From positions 62,001 to 126,000 of the forward strand of contig JADJRV010000018.1 in NCBI GenBank assembly GCA_016712045.1: a stretch of DNA of 64,000 nt, written 5' to 3'. This stretch comes from Chloracidobacterium sp. GTDB lineage: Bacteria > Acidobacteriota > Blastocatellia > Pyrinomonadales > Pyrinomonadaceae. Numbering within the stretch: position 1 is the first letter of the stretch; the number at the start of each line of letters is the position of its first letter. Both the position numbers and the translations under genes were made by a program. The notes under the pieces were generated by a model. It saw only the letters and a program-made list of their open reading frames with translations. It did no database searches and was not told the DNA's origin. Of this stretch, positions 53,954 through 64,000 are shown piece by piece.

Positions 53954-55058
53954 ATGATCGAACAACTGCGTGCCCTGCCGCTAAAAGAAAGAATCGGACA
54001 ATTATTCTTTATCGGAATATCCGGCCCGGATGTAGACGATGCGACGCGCGAGCTTTTAAGCGAGATCGCCCCCGGTGGAGTTTGCCTGTTTGCGAGAAAT
54101 ATTCGTGAGGCGGCACAAACGCGGAAATTGTTGGATGACATCCGAGACATCAGCAAGGTATCGCCGTTCTTGAGCATCGATCAGGAAGGCGGCCTTGTTG
54201 ACCGGTTGCGTCGGATAATGACGCCTATGCCTGCGGCGAACAAGATGCGAAATGCTGCCGATGCTATGCGGCTTGCAGATGATCATCGGCGAAACGCTTC
54301 GATCCTTGGTTTAATATGGATTTTGCTCCGGTCGTCGATGTCATCGACACAGAGCGGCAAAACCACAAACGGCTTATTTCCCGCGAATTTGGCCGTTCAA
54401 AAGAAGATGTCGTCGCGCTTGCCGGAGCATTTCTTAAGTCACTACAAGAAAACGGTATCATCGGTTGTCTTAAACATTTTCCCGGCCTCGGAGCGGCAAA
54501 GGTCGATTCGCACGAAGAGCTTCCGCAGGTCGAGGTATCAGAAAACGAGTTGAATGAGATCGACCTTTACCCTTATCGCGAATTGCTTGCCACCGGCGAG
54601 GCAAAGGCTATGATGGCGGCGCACACGGCGTTTCCACGCAATGGGTTGCAGGAAATTGACCAAAGTGGGAAACTTTTACCGTCTTCGTTGAGTAATAATT
54701 TTATCAACACTCTCCTTCGCGGCACTCTCGGGTTTGACGGGCTTGCCATCACGGATGACCTCGAAATGGGAGCGATCGTTAAAAATTACGGCATCGGCGA
54801 CGCCTGTAAAATGGCGGTCGGTGCCGGCATCGACATGCTCGCGATATGCGCCGATCCGCATGCTTTTCGCGAGGGACACCGAGCGATTTTAGATGCTGTA
54901 AACAGCGGCGAACTGACCGAGGATCGCATTGATGAGTCGCTCGTCCGAATTGCCGCCTTAAAGAGAGCCTTTCCGGTCCGCTCGAGTTTAATGCCGACCG
55001 GATCGGCGAATTATCGGGCGAAATCGCTGCATTTAACGAAGATCTCGCTCGTAATTAA
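53954..55058 (+). CDS. nagZ: beta-N-acetylhexosaminidase, GH3 (NagZ-like; several frameshifts)
   Basis: About 368 residues: RIGQLFFIGISGPDVDD, CLFARNI, LSIDQEGGLVDRLR, MDFAPVVDVIDTE, GCLKHFPGLGAAKVDSHEELP and the general acid/nucleophile area AITDDLEMGAIVKNYG. This is the NagZ set, which releases GlcNAc from cell-wall muropeptides. Frames change three times between 54260 and 54315 (two lost bases give RSLGFNMDF) and again near 54975, after which the gene ends LEFNADRIGELSGEI...RN at 55058. Overlap and spacing with the next gene (AAGGAG) support that end. Confidence 0.88.
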
Positions 55059-55072
55059 GGAGAATAGAACCT

Positions 55073-56505
55073 ATGCGTAAATTGATATTGATCGTAATTG
55101 CCCTCTCTTTTTTCGCCACCGCGTCGACCTGCCGCAAACGCAGCCCTGAGTACGTCACGGTTGCCTTGCCCGAAAAATTCACTGCCTTTGACACGCTTAC
55201 ATCGACGGCTTCGGACGCCTCGGCCGAGCGGATCAAGAACCTGATATTTAACTCGCTGGTCAAAAGAACGAGAATTTTGAATATGTCGGCGAACTGGCAA
55301 AAGAGATCAAGACTTCGCAGGACGGCAAAACGATCACATTTACGCTACAGGATAACGTCAAATTTCATAACGGTGCGGCATTTACATCGGCGGATGTGAA
55401 ATATACATTCGAAGAGCTTTTTAAGAGCAATGGTTATAAATCGGGTGCATTTTTTGACACGGTGCCGCTCGAAAAGACCGAAGCTCCAAAACCGCCCCGG
55501 CCGCATCCCCGCCGCTAACGCGAATTGAAGCAACGCCGCCGCAAAGCCCGTCGAAGGAGCCAAAACCAAAACGTGTCGCGCACATCACGTCGATCGAGAC
55601 GCCCGATGCTAAAACCGTTGTTTTTACGGTTACGCGGCCGGCTCTTCGCAACCAACTGCTTTCAAATCTCGTCGCGATCCCGATCATCCCGACAAGGGAC
55701 TGCGGCAGAGCAAAAAGACAAGCCTGTCGGCTCCGGGCCGTTCAAATTTATCAGCTTTGACGCCTCGCAAAATATCGTCGAACTCGCGGCAAATCCCGAG
55801 TATTGGGAAGGTGCACCAAAGATTGCAAAACTCAGAGTCAAGACCGTGACGGACGCGACTTCCTTGCAAGCCGAGCTTCAGTCCGGCGGTGTCGATATAG
55901 CACCAAACCCGTCAAATCTGCCGCCCGATATGCTCAAGACAATGAGCAGCGGCAATCTAAAGGTCGATCAGTTTGACGGTTCGAATATTCAATACCTAGT
56001 TTTCAACACCCAGTCCGCTCCGCTAAATAATCCAAAGGTCCGCCAGGCGATCGGCTATGCCATCGACCGGCAAAAAATTGTGACTGAATTGCTTTCCGGC
56101 CAGGCAAAGGTCGCGAGTTCGATCTTGCCGCCGCAATCATGGGCGTATACCGCGGGAACTGCATATAAATTTGATCCGGCAAAGGCAAAGCAGTTGCTGC
56201 AAGAGGCCGGGTATAAAAACGAGCCGATCACATTTAAATACGGGGGCGGCACCGTTTCGTGCTGCAACCGCAGTCGTTACGCAAATAATGAAGTGGATAA
56301 ACTAGTCGAAGATGCGGTTAACTCTGTGGATAAGGCTGCAGCAACATCGCTTTACGGCAAAACCTGGGATCTGGTCAGCTCTGAACTTCCGCTCTTACCG
56401 CTTTGGTATCCGGCAAACATCGTCGTCTCGAACAAACGGATTGGTAACGTCAAGATGAGCGGCAGCGGCGACTGGAGTTTTTTGAAAGACATTACTTTGC
56501 AGTAA
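55073..56505 (+). CDS. peptide/oligopeptide ABC transporter substrate-binding protein (SBP_bac_5; several frameshifts)
   Basis: About 475 residues. Signal peptide with a possible lipid Cys (ATASTC), then TVALPEKFTAFDTLTST, DGKTITFTLQDNVKFHNGAAFTSADVKYTFEELF, VGSGPFKFISFDAS, NIVELAANPEYWEGAPKIAKL, NTQSAPLNNPKVRQAIGYAIDR and PLLPLWYPANIVVS. It binds peptides or related solutes for an ABC importer; no permease is nearby. Frames change near 55266, 55495 and 55690. A Pro-rich insert (APKPP/PHPRR area near 55490-55560) interrupts domain I. Confidence 0.85.
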
Positions 56506-56566
56506 TGGAGGTGTGCTTGAGATACTTGACAATTTAATTGCAAACGGTAAAATTATCATTTGCCAC

Positions 56567-56641
56567 GCGGGAGTAGCTCAGTGGTAGAGCGCGACCTTGC
56601 CAAGGTCGAAGTCGCGAGTTCAAGTCTCGTCTCCCGCTCCA
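56567..56641 (+). tRNA. tRNA-Gly (anticodon GCC)
   Basis: Full cloverleaf: GCGGGAG acceptor pairs with CTCCCGC, D loop with AGTGGTAG, anticodon stem GACCT/AGGTC around loop TTGCCAA, and T arm with GTTCAAGTC. Encoded CCA at 56639-56641. Confidence 0.97.
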
Positions 56642-56649
56642 ATTTAAGA

Positions 56650-56704
56650 GAAGGGTAAAGGAGAAAGGATAAAGTTCCGGCTTTACCTTTCTCCTTACCC
56701 TTTC
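56650..56704. repeat. intergenic dyad of the AAGGGTAAAGGAGAAAGG type
   Basis: AAGGGTAAAGGAGAAAGG is answered by CCTTTCTCCTTACCCTT after about 20 bases (one mismatch). It lies between the two tRNA genes. Confidence 0.8.
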
Positions 56705-56723
56705 TACTTATTCTTTCAATTAC

Positions 56724-56798
<75 letters not shown>

Positions 56799-56934
56799 AA
56801 TTTACGAAAGCGTTAGTCAGCGGCCATATCTGGTCGCTTTTTTGTGCACGCATTTTTTGGCTGGCATCTGATTTGTGTTAATGTGATATTTCAATGCGTG
56901 TTCAATTAACCCACATATCTGTTTCTTATGCGGC

Positions 56935-57569
56935 ATGCGGCTTTTAGCAGTGCTTGCATTCATCTTTTTGTGTCGATGCCGGTTTTAGCCCAGCAGCCGG
57001 TGATCGTCCAGCCGGGGCTCCAGGGCAGCCGACCAAGATTCTGCCTTCAACAACGCGAGCCGTGCTGCCACCACTTTCGACAAAAGATATTGAGTTTATG
57101 CAGGGGATGATAATGCATCATGCCCAGGCCGTTGAGATGACGGCGCTTATCGAAGCCCGTACTGATAACAAGGAACTTCGGCTTCTAGGTGCGCGTATAA
57201 GCCAGTCACAGTCGGACGAAATGAATTTTATGAAACGGTGGCTCGAAAACAGAGGCGAGCCTACTGAAATGGCGATGGAAATGGACGACATGCAGGGCAT
57301 GGATCACTGCAGCCATAGTCATCTGATGCCGGGCATGCTTTCGGCAAAGCAGATGGACGCCCGCAAAGGCCAAAGGTGCTGAGTTTGACAGGCTGTTTCT
57401 CGAGGGCATGATCCAGCACCATAAGGGTGCCTTGGTCATGGTAAAAGATATGTTTGACACGGCCGGAGCCGGACAGGATGCCGAGCTTTTCAATTTTACG
57501 ACCGATGTCGACAGCGGCCAGCGGGCCGAGATCAAGATAATGCAGACAATGTTGGGTAAAAACAATTAG
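56935..57569 (+). CDS. DUF305 family secreted protein (two or more frameshifts)
   Basis: About 210 residues. Signal peptide beginning MRLLAVLAFIF, changing frame near 56975 to PVLAQQPVIVQPG, then again near 57030. The DUF305 core is clear twice: DIEFMQGMIMHHAQAVEMT, LRLLGARISQSQSDEMNFMKRWLE and, after a third change near 57375, FDRLFLEGMIQHHKGALVMVKDMF. The His-rich, Met-rich pattern (HHAQ, MHH, HHKG) suggests metal binding; DUF305 proteins form ferritin-like helical bundles. It precedes the LVIVD gene by 8 bp with a shared AGGAG. Confidence 0.85.
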
Positions 57570-57577
57570 GAGAAAAG

Positions 57578-59482
57578 ATGAACCGAGGATACATTTTCCG
57601 CTTACTAGCAACTTCCCTATTTCTATGTGCTTGTTTTGGTGCGGGCACGCTTGCACAAGATGCAATTGAAAAGGCGCCGCCGCTCCGGCCGGGATGACCG
57701 GTTCGGACGTTAACGATCCGCGATACAAACTGACACCGGGGCTGTGGGATGCGGGCGAAGCAGCTTTGGCATGAAACATCTGATGTTGCTTAAAAACCGG
57801 ACGCTTTCAGCTCGGTATTGATCCAAACAGTCCCCAGGTCGCAAAAGCCCTTAAATCTTTGGGCGTACCCGCAGGAGCAAATTCCGCCACAGTAAAAATG
57901 GCGTTTGCTGGCTTGGCGTTTGCCAATTCTGACCTAGCTTTTCAGGGCAATCATCTCTTTCTTGGTAATTTTTACGGGATGAATATTTTTGACATCGCTG
58001 ACCCCGCGAATCCAAAATTGCTGACCTCGATGCTCTGTCCCGGTGGACAAGGCGACGTGTCGGTTTATAAAAACCTCATGTTCATGTCGGTGGAAATGCA
58101 AAACGGACGGCTCGATTGCAGTACTGACGGATTTCCGCCAAATCCGCCACCGGCGGCCGGACAGAATCCAGGGCCTCCTGCCGCTCAAAAAGACCGTTTT
58201 CGCGGCGTCAGGATATTTGATATCTCTGACATCAAGAATCCAAAACAAGTGGGTGCCGTCCAGACCTGCCGCGGTTCGCACACACACACATTGGTCAACG
58301 ATCCGAAAGATAAGGATAATGTCTACATCTACGTCTCGGGCACCTCGTTTGTCCGGCCAAATGAAGAACTTGCCGGTTGCTCAGACGGTACACCGGAAAA
58401 AAATCCGGATACAGCAAAGTTTCGCATTGAGGTGATAAAAGTCCCGGTTGCGGCTCCGCAAAACGCAAAGATCGTGTCGAGTCCGCGTATCTTTATGGAT
58501 CCGCGAACTGGCGTTGTCAACGGCCTGAACAACGGCGGTTCGCACGATGGTGATGGCACCGGCAAACCCGCCGACACCGACCAATGTCATGACATTACCG
58601 TGTACTCGGCGATCGGTCTGGCAGCCGGAGCATGTTCCGGCAACGGAATTATTCTGGACATCAAAGATCCGGCAAATCCAAAACGCGTCGACGCCGTTAA
58701 CGACAAAATTATTCATACTGGCACTCCGCGGCGTTCTCAAACGACGGCAAAAAGGTCGTGTTCACCGACGAATGGGGTGGCGGAATGGGAGCCCGTTGCC
58801 GTGCGACCGATCCAAATGTCTGGGGAGCAAATGCGATCTTTAACCTAAATAATAACAAGCTGAGTTTGCGAGTTATTACAAGATGCCGTCGGCTCAGGGC
58901 GATAGTGAAAACTGCGTAGCCCACAACGGCTCGCTCATTCCTGTTCCGGGCCGCGATATTAAGGTGCAGGCTTGGTATCAGGGCGGCATCTCAATCATGG
59001 ATTTTACTGACCCGTCGAAACCGATGGAGATCGCATATTTTGACCGCGGGCCTATCGACCCCAAGATGGTTATTCTCGGCGGATCGTGGTCGGCATACTG
59101 GTACAACGGCAACATCTACTCGTCAGAGATCGCCCGTGGGCTCGACGTTTTTGAACTGACGCCGACCAAGAACCTATCGCAAAATGAGATTGACGCTGCC
59201 AAATCAGTTCGTGTGGCTGAGCTAAATGTGCAGAATCAGCAAAAGATCGAGTGGTCAAGCAAAATACTCGTCGCCAAGGCGTATGTAGATCAGCTAGAAC
59301 GTGTTTCTGCTTTGTCGGCTGCTGAGAGCACCAATATTCGCGCAGCGTTGGACAAGCCAGTTCGAAGTAAGCTTGCTGGTTTCGCCGCCTCGGTTCAAAA
59401 GCAGTCGCGTCTAATGAGAAATGACCCGTACATGGCGAAAATGCAGGCTTTGGCTGCGATCTTAAAACAGCCGGGGATTTGA
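57578..59482 (+). CDS. LVIVD-repeat secreted protein (several frameshifts)
   Basis: About 630 residues. Signal peptide MNRGYIFRLLATSLFLCACFGAG, then propeller-like blades with GNHLFLGNFYGMNIFDIADPANPKLL, FRGVRIFDISDIKNPKQVGAV, GIILDIKDPANPKRVD, VVFTDEWGGG and QGGISIMDFTDPSKPMEIA, the LVIVD signature. The C-terminus is a helical tail. Frames change near 57680, 57785, 58725 and 58865. It is translated right after DUF305, a pairing that suggests a joint periplasmic role. Ligand unknown. Confidence 0.82.
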
Positions 59483-59507
59483 TCTCTGGTTTGTGATAAA
59501 AAGAAAT

Positions 59508-59533
59508 GGGCGGTTATTGATGGCCGCCCTTTT
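59508..59533 (+). terminator. intrinsic terminator after the LVIVD gene
   Basis: GGGCGG and CCGCCC stem around a 10-base loop, followed by TTTT. Confidence 0.8.
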
Positions 59534-59554
59534 CAATTGTTAATTGCGTTGAAT

Positions 59555-60049
59555 TTACTTTTTCTTGCCCAGCGATTTGGCTGATTTAACTGAGGTTATT
59601 CGGCCGCTGTCGGAAAGATCTGCTTCGAGTCCCGGGACTTTGCACTTGGCTGTACCATCGATAGTTCCCTTTACTTCGCACTGCTGTTTGTCCTTACAAG
59701 CCGCCAGGATCGCCTTGCCCGCGTCGGAATCGTTTGCAAAGCAATACGCGGCGTAATCGCCAGACTCTTCGCCAACATAGAGAATGACCGATTCGGTCTT
59801 GCCGACCTGCAGTTCTCCATCGACCTCGCCTTCGTCACCTTTTGCCTGAAGTTTCGGAGCAGCATTAGCATTAGCGTTATTCGCAGCTGTCGGTGCAGGC
59901 GTTGCACTCGGAGCTGGCGTTGCGGCATTGGTCTTTGCCGCGTTTGTGTTCGCGTTCGTATTATTCACGGCTGTATTCGCAGCACCGCCACAGGCAGCAA
60001 AAAGCGAAGCGAGAAAAACAACGGAGACTAAGATCATCAATTTTTTCAT
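59555..60049 (-). CDS. lipoprotein with low-complexity Ala/Asn/Thr/Pro linker
   Basis: 164 residues. Lipobox SLFAAC at residues 15-20. Residues 22-65 are a flexible Ala/Asn/Thr/Pro-rich linker. A small domain (about 75-150) contains Cys pairs around AAYCFAND, ILAACKDKQQC and GTAKCKVPG, likely disulphide-linked or ligand binding. Lys-rich end. No known family. Separate gene. Confidence 0.75.
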   Translation of the reverse strand: MKKLMILVSVVFLASLFAACGGAANTAVNNTNANTNAAKTNAATPAPSATPAPTAANNANANAAPKLQAKGDEGEVDGELQVGKTESVILYVGEESGDYAAYCFANDSDAGKAILAACKDKQQCEVKGTIDGTAKCKVPGLEADLSDSGRITSVKSAKSLGKKK

Positions 60050-60174
60050 AGTGGTTTGAAGTCTTCCTAATATTCAAATTTCAAGCGTTTATATTACAAC
60101 TACCTGTGCGATACGTTCAACTTTGCCCGTGCCTACGTACCGTCTGTACAAGCGTTGAAAGAAACACTGCAGAA

Positions 60175-61173
60175 CTATCGCCTTCCTTTGCTTTCGAGGA
60201 TCTGAATATAGTTGCTTCGCTCATAGGCCGTCGGGTCGGCAATGTGTTGCTGGCTCATCTGCCCCTTCATTTCGTCGATGGAGTGAAACGGCATGTCGTT
60301 CATGTAAAGCTCAAGGTCTTCAAGCACGGTTTTTATCCAAGGGATACCGTTACTTAACAATGCTGAAGCGCACATTCCAATATCGGCTCCCGCAAGAATG
60401 TACTTTATTAGCTCAGTCGCTCCTTGAATACCTGTTGTCGCGGCCAGCGAAACTGGAACACGTCCATAGAGTACAGCGATCCAGAGAAGTGGTAGCCGAA
60501 TCTCGGATCTGACACTTAGGTCAAGGTTAGTCTTGATCGATAGCTCTTCAATGTCGAAATCAGGCTGGTAAAATCTATTGAACAAAACAAGAGCATTGGC
60601 ACCGGCCTCATGAAGTTGCTTTGAGATGTTGCCGATGGACGAAAAATAAGGACTGAGCTTTACCGCGATCGGAATACTGATCGTTTCGCGAACCAAATTA
60701 ACGATATCGAGATAGCGCTTTTCGACATCGGCGGATGTCATATTGATGTCGGCAGGAATGAAAAATATGTTCATCTCTAGCCCATCCGCACCAGCTTGTT
60801 CGATCTCACGGGCATATTCGATCCAGCCTTCGGGAGTTATGCCGTTAAGACTAGCGATTATCGGAATATCGACTCTTTCCTTTGCTTTTCTTATTATCTC
60901 AAGGTATTTGGCCGTACCAACCGAATAGTCATGTAAATCCGGAAAGAAATCTGAAGCCTCGGACGAAAAGTTGGTTGTAGAGCGGTAAACCTTTTCGAGA
61001 GTCGCAGTTTCTTGCCGTATCTGTTCCTCGAAGAGAGAGAACAAGACAATAGCTCCGGCCCCTGCATCTTCCATCGCTAGCATATTGTCCAGCTTTTGCG
61101 ATAATGGGTTGGCTGATACGACCAATGGCGATCGAAGACTCAATCCCAAATATGTTGTTCTAAGATCCGGCAT
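60175..61173 (-). CDS. dihydroorotate dehydrogenase-like flavoprotein
   Basis: About 332 residues from ATG 61173 with GGAG upstream. FMN TIM-barrel: LRTTYLGLSLRSPLVVSANPLSQ at the start, ASLNGITPEGWIEYAREIEQAGADGLEMN, PIAVKLSPYFSSIGNI, NALVLFNRFYQPDFD and GIQGATELIKYILAGADIGMC. It resembles class 1 dihydroorotate dehydrogenases, but this subgroup often lies beside pyruvate:ferredoxin oxidoreductase (here next to it) and is not likely to be the only PyrD. Electron partner unknown. Confidence 0.85.
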   Translation of the reverse strand: MPDLRTTYLGLSLRSPLVVSANPLSQKLDNMLAMEDAGAGAIVLFSLFEEQIRQETATLEKVYRSTTNFSSEASDFFPDLHDYSVGTAKYLEIIRKAKERVDIPIIASLNGITPEGWIEYAREIEQAGADGLEMNIFFIPADINMTSADVEKRYLDIVNLVRETISIPIAVKLSPYFSSIGNISKQLHEAGANALVLFNRFYQPDFDIEELSIKTNLDLSVRSEIRLPLLWIAVLYGRVPVSLAATTGIQGATELIKYILAGADIGMCASALLSNGIPWIKTVLEDLELYMNDMPFHSIDEMKGQMSQQHIADPTAYERSNYIQILESKGRR

Positions 61174-61193
61174 ATTTTTTCTCCTCTGGGTTC

Positions 61194-64000
61194 TTAGTAA
61201 ACCGGTTGGAACGAACTCGCCCCAAAACCGGCCATTTCTTCGTAGGTCTTCCATCTAAGGTCTACGATCTCTTGTGCGAGCGTCATCAAACGCTCTGCCT
61301 CGAGCGGTGCCGTTTGCGTAAGCACCTTATATCTCAGTTCGTTATAGGCGTATTTCTTTAATGAGATCGTCGGTCTTGGCGAATCCAGCACAAACGGATT
61401 ATGACCGTTTTTTCGCAATACAGGATTGAATCGGATGAGCGGCCAATAGCCGCTGGCGACCGCGAGCTTTTGCTGATTTAACCCTTTTTCCATGTCGATG
61501 CCGTGGGCTATGCAATGACTATAGGCCAAAATTAGCGAAGGCCCATCGTATGCCTCGGCTTCGCGCAGAGCGAGCAGCGTTTGCTGAGGATTGCCCCCAT
61601 TGCGACTTGCGCGACATAGACGTTGCCATACGATATAGCTTGCAATGCGAGATCTTTTTTGCCAACTCGTTTCCCTGCCGCAGCGAACTTAGCCGAGGCA
61701 GCGGTCGGCGTAGCTTTTGACATTTGGCCGCCCGTATTAGAGTAAACCTCAGTATCCAAGACAAGAACATTGACATTACGCCCGGTCGCCAACGCATGGT
61801 CGAGGCCGCCTGAACCAATATCATATGCCCAACCGTCGCCTCCAACGAGCCAGACGCTTCGGTGTACAAGCTGATCCGCAACCGACGTCAGGTGTTTAGC
61901 CTGTGTATTGTCGATCCCGGCAAGTTTAGACTTTAGTTCTGCAACTCGCCGGCGCTGATCAGATATCTCGCTTTCCAAATGCTGCGGAGCCCCGATGAGA
62001 TTGTCTACGAGCTCGTCGCCGAGCTCAGGCCGCAGAGCCCTAAGTAGTTGATGGGCGGTATCGAGTTGCTTGTCCGCCGTCAGCCTCATCCCCAATCCAA
62101 ATTCGGCATTGTCTTCAAACAGCGAATTTGACCAAGCGGGCCCGCGTCCGAGAGAGTTGGAGGTCCATGGTGTGGTTGGAAGGTTCCCGCCATATATCGA
62201 GGAACAACCCGTCGCATTCGCTACGAGCAAACGATCGCCGAAAAGCTGCGTCAGCACCTTGATATATGGCGTTTCGCCGCATCCGGCACAGGCACCAGAA
62301 AACTCAAAAGGGTTCAAGAAACTGTACGCCGTGAACCGTCGAAAAAATCGACCTCGGGCTTATCGTTCTGGGGCAATCCTTCAAAAAAACCGATGTTTTC
62401 TCGATCGGGCCCAAGATCTGCGGACTTCTCCGCTAGGGATATCCACTGTTGCCTTTGCCATCTGGAGCATCTACGGGACATACCTCGTAGCAGAGATTGC
62501 AACCGGTACAGTCTTCGAGGTATACGTTTAGCGAGTATTTTGTTTCAGGAAAGCCACGGGCATTGATAGGCGCCGATTTGAATCCCACGGGGGCTCCGTC
62601 GAGATGATCCTTGTGAAAAAACTTTGCCCTGATGACGCTGTGCGGGCAAACAAAGCCGCAATTTCCGCACTGGATGCAAAGATCCGGTTCCCAGACTGCG
62701 ATACGGCTTGATACGTTTCGTTTCTCCCATTTTGACGTACCGCTCGGATAGGTTCCGTCGACCGGCAATGCGCTCACCGGAATGCTGTCTCCGAGCCCTT
62801 TTATCATTGCTTGGGTCACAGTGCGGACGAATTCGGGGGCTTGTGCTGATATTCCCGCCGCATGACCATTTGTTGCCGTCGTATTTGCTGGGATAGGAAC
62901 TTCAAAAAGATTCGCAAGTGTTTGGTCAACCGCCTTAAAGTTCTTTTCAACCACCGACTGCCCTTTTTTCAGATAGGTCTTTTCTATCGCCTTTTTTATC
63001 TGGGAGATCGCCTCGTCAGGGGGCAACACACCGGAAAGAGCGAAAAAGCACGTTTGCATTATGGTATTGATCCGTCCGGCCATGCCCGTTTTTTGGGCAA
63101 CATCATCGGCGTCGATCACGTAAAGTTTTATCGCCTTGTCGATAATGACGCGCTGTACGGCAAGCGGGATTCGGTTCCAGACCTCGTCAAACGGAAACGG
63201 GCTATTAAGAAGGAATGTCGCACCCGGCTTAGCAAATGCAAGCATTTCTTCCTTCTCGAGAAAATTGAATTGATGGCAAGCAATGAAATCTGCCGATCTG
63301 ATCAAGTAAGGTGCCTTGATCGGTTTCTTGCCGAAACGAAGATGTGAGACTGTCATTGCTCCCGATTTTTTCGAATCGTAAACAAAATAGCCCTGTGCAA
63401 AAAGATCTGTATTCTCGCCGATGATCTTGATACTGTTCTTATTTGCTCCGACGGTTCCGTCCGCACCGAGCCCAAAAAAGAGAGCCTGTGTCCAGTCTGA
63501 TTCGTCCAGAGCGAAGGTTGTATCTACATCAAGGCTTGTCTTTCCAACATCGTCGTTGATCCCAACGGTAAAATGATTTTTCGGTGATCCTGACGTTAGA
63601 TTATCAAACACTGATTTAACCATCGCAGGAGTAAACTCCTTTGATGACAGGCCATAGCGGCCGCCGACGACTAACGGCATCGCAGGCCATTGCCGTTTAG
63701 ACACCGCCTCCATCAACGTGATCATGACGTCCTGATAGAGAGGTTCGCCCGAGGAACCTGCTTCCTTTGTTCGATCGAGAACTGCGATACGTTTTACGCC
63801 CTTGGGCAGGGCCGCGATGAATTCGTCGTTTGGGAAAGGGCGATAAAGCGTCATCTGTATAACGCCGACCTTTTCGCCGCTTTTGGCAAGGAATAAGGCC
63901 GTTTCGGATGCCGTTTCAACGCCGGACCCCATAATAACTATCACATCTTCGGCGTCTGCCGCTCCATAGTATCTGACCGGGGAATATTCCCGGCCGGTGA
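61194..64000 (-). CDS. pyruvate:ferredoxin (flavodoxin) oxidoreductase, 5' end beyond window (several frameshifts)
   Basis: About 930 residues visible of about 1190. From the right edge: MGSGVETASETALFLAKSGEKVGV and QMTLYRPFP (domain II), HLRFGKKPIKAPYLI, a two-[4Fe-4S] segment with CIQCGNCGFVCPHSVIRAK and DCTGCNLCYEVCPVD, then FSGACAGCGETPYIKVLTQLFGDR, the TPP site GGDGWAYDIG, DTEVYSNTGGQMSKATPT and AYSHCIAHGIDMEKG at the end. Frames change near 62450 and 62320 (two or three steps) and near 61590. The enzyme oxidises pyruvate to acetyl-CoA and reduces ferredoxin, a sign of anaerobic or flexible metabolism. Confidence 0.92.

Noticed and set aside
57261..57779. 172-residue minus-strand open frame across the DUF305/LVIVD junction
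   Set aside because: Overlaps two recognisable genes and has no family features.

Overview
The window looks like a piece of a Gram-negative, LPS-making bacterial chromosome. The best guess is an acidobacterium of the Blastocatellia/Pyrinomonadaceae type. This is inferred from gene content: DUF3662-FHA proteins beside a rodA/pbpA/PP2C set, a single-chain LptF-LptG permease, PqqD-Tat-Cys proteins, DUF5916 barrels, type IV pilus minor pilins and an SSB with a DDDIPF tail. No rRNA gene is present to confirm it. Two tRNA genes (Gly-GCC and Cys-GCA) are present. There is no CRISPR array, no phage and no recognisable insertion sequence.

Layout. 1-5.2 kb (minus): FhaA-like protein, class B PBP, RodA/FtsW and a PP2C phosphatase that runs off the left edge, resembling the actinobacterial fhaA-pstP-rodA-pbpA set. 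5.3-11.3 kb (plus): minor pilins FimT/GspH-, PilV-, PilW- and PilX-like, then a major pilin. 11.5-14.1 kb (plus): Ser/Thr kinase with SH3 domain and a second DUF3662-FHA protein. 14.1-15.6 kb: DUF402 and MarR genes, divergent from a small unknown gene. 15.7-20.0 kb (minus): hslV-hslU-FN3 lipoprotein-FAH hydrolase-transaldolase. 20.1-24.7 kb (plus): glutamine amidotransferase, two small membrane proteins, recO and fused lptF-lptG. 24.7-27.3 kb (minus): CBM9/DUF5916 outer-membrane protein. 27.6-30.3 kb (plus): a membrane-anchored PARP between two secreted proteins. 30.4-34.8 kb (minus): miaB, a DUF151 nuclease, metK and ahcY. 34.8-39.7 kb (plus): dnaE, accA and an unknown gene. 39.8-40.1 kb: a tract of palindromes. 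40.2-42.0 kb: ssb and a PQQ-propeller protein. 42.1-50.0 kb (minus): a GDP-mannose 3,5-epimerase-like gene, RfaE2-GmhA fusion, heptose kinase, wecB, HprK-like kinase, PqqD-Tat-Cys protein, nucleotidyltransferase, tsaB, rimI and DUF465. 50.1-59.5 kb (mostly plus): mutS, glycosylasparaginase, HIT, nagZ, peptide-binding protein, tRNAs, DUF305 and LVIVD. 59.6-64 kb (minus): lipoprotein, DHODH-like protein and pyruvate:ferredoxin oxidoreductase (right edge).

Quality warning. From about 16 kb on, many genes that should be essential (dnaE, metK, miaB, accA, mutS, lptF-lptG) are broken by one-base indels, mostly in short homopolymers. This fits uncorrected long-read error better than true pseudogenes. 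I give whole-gene spans and note where frames change. Two genes (transaldolase and glycosylasparaginase) also lack an internal block, which homopolymer error does not explain.

Most interesting items: (1) the HprK-like kinase / PqqD-Tat protein with regularly spaced cysteines / nucleotidyltransferase cassette, with tandem consensus promoters and a terminator directly after the putative precursor gene; (2) a WGR-regulatory domain-ART bacterial PARP with an N-terminal membrane anchor; (3) an 11-base motif, GCGTCTGATAA, present six times and always on the same strand; (4) a 48-bp repeat pair in inverted orientation flanking 6 kb; (5) several unusual gene fusions.
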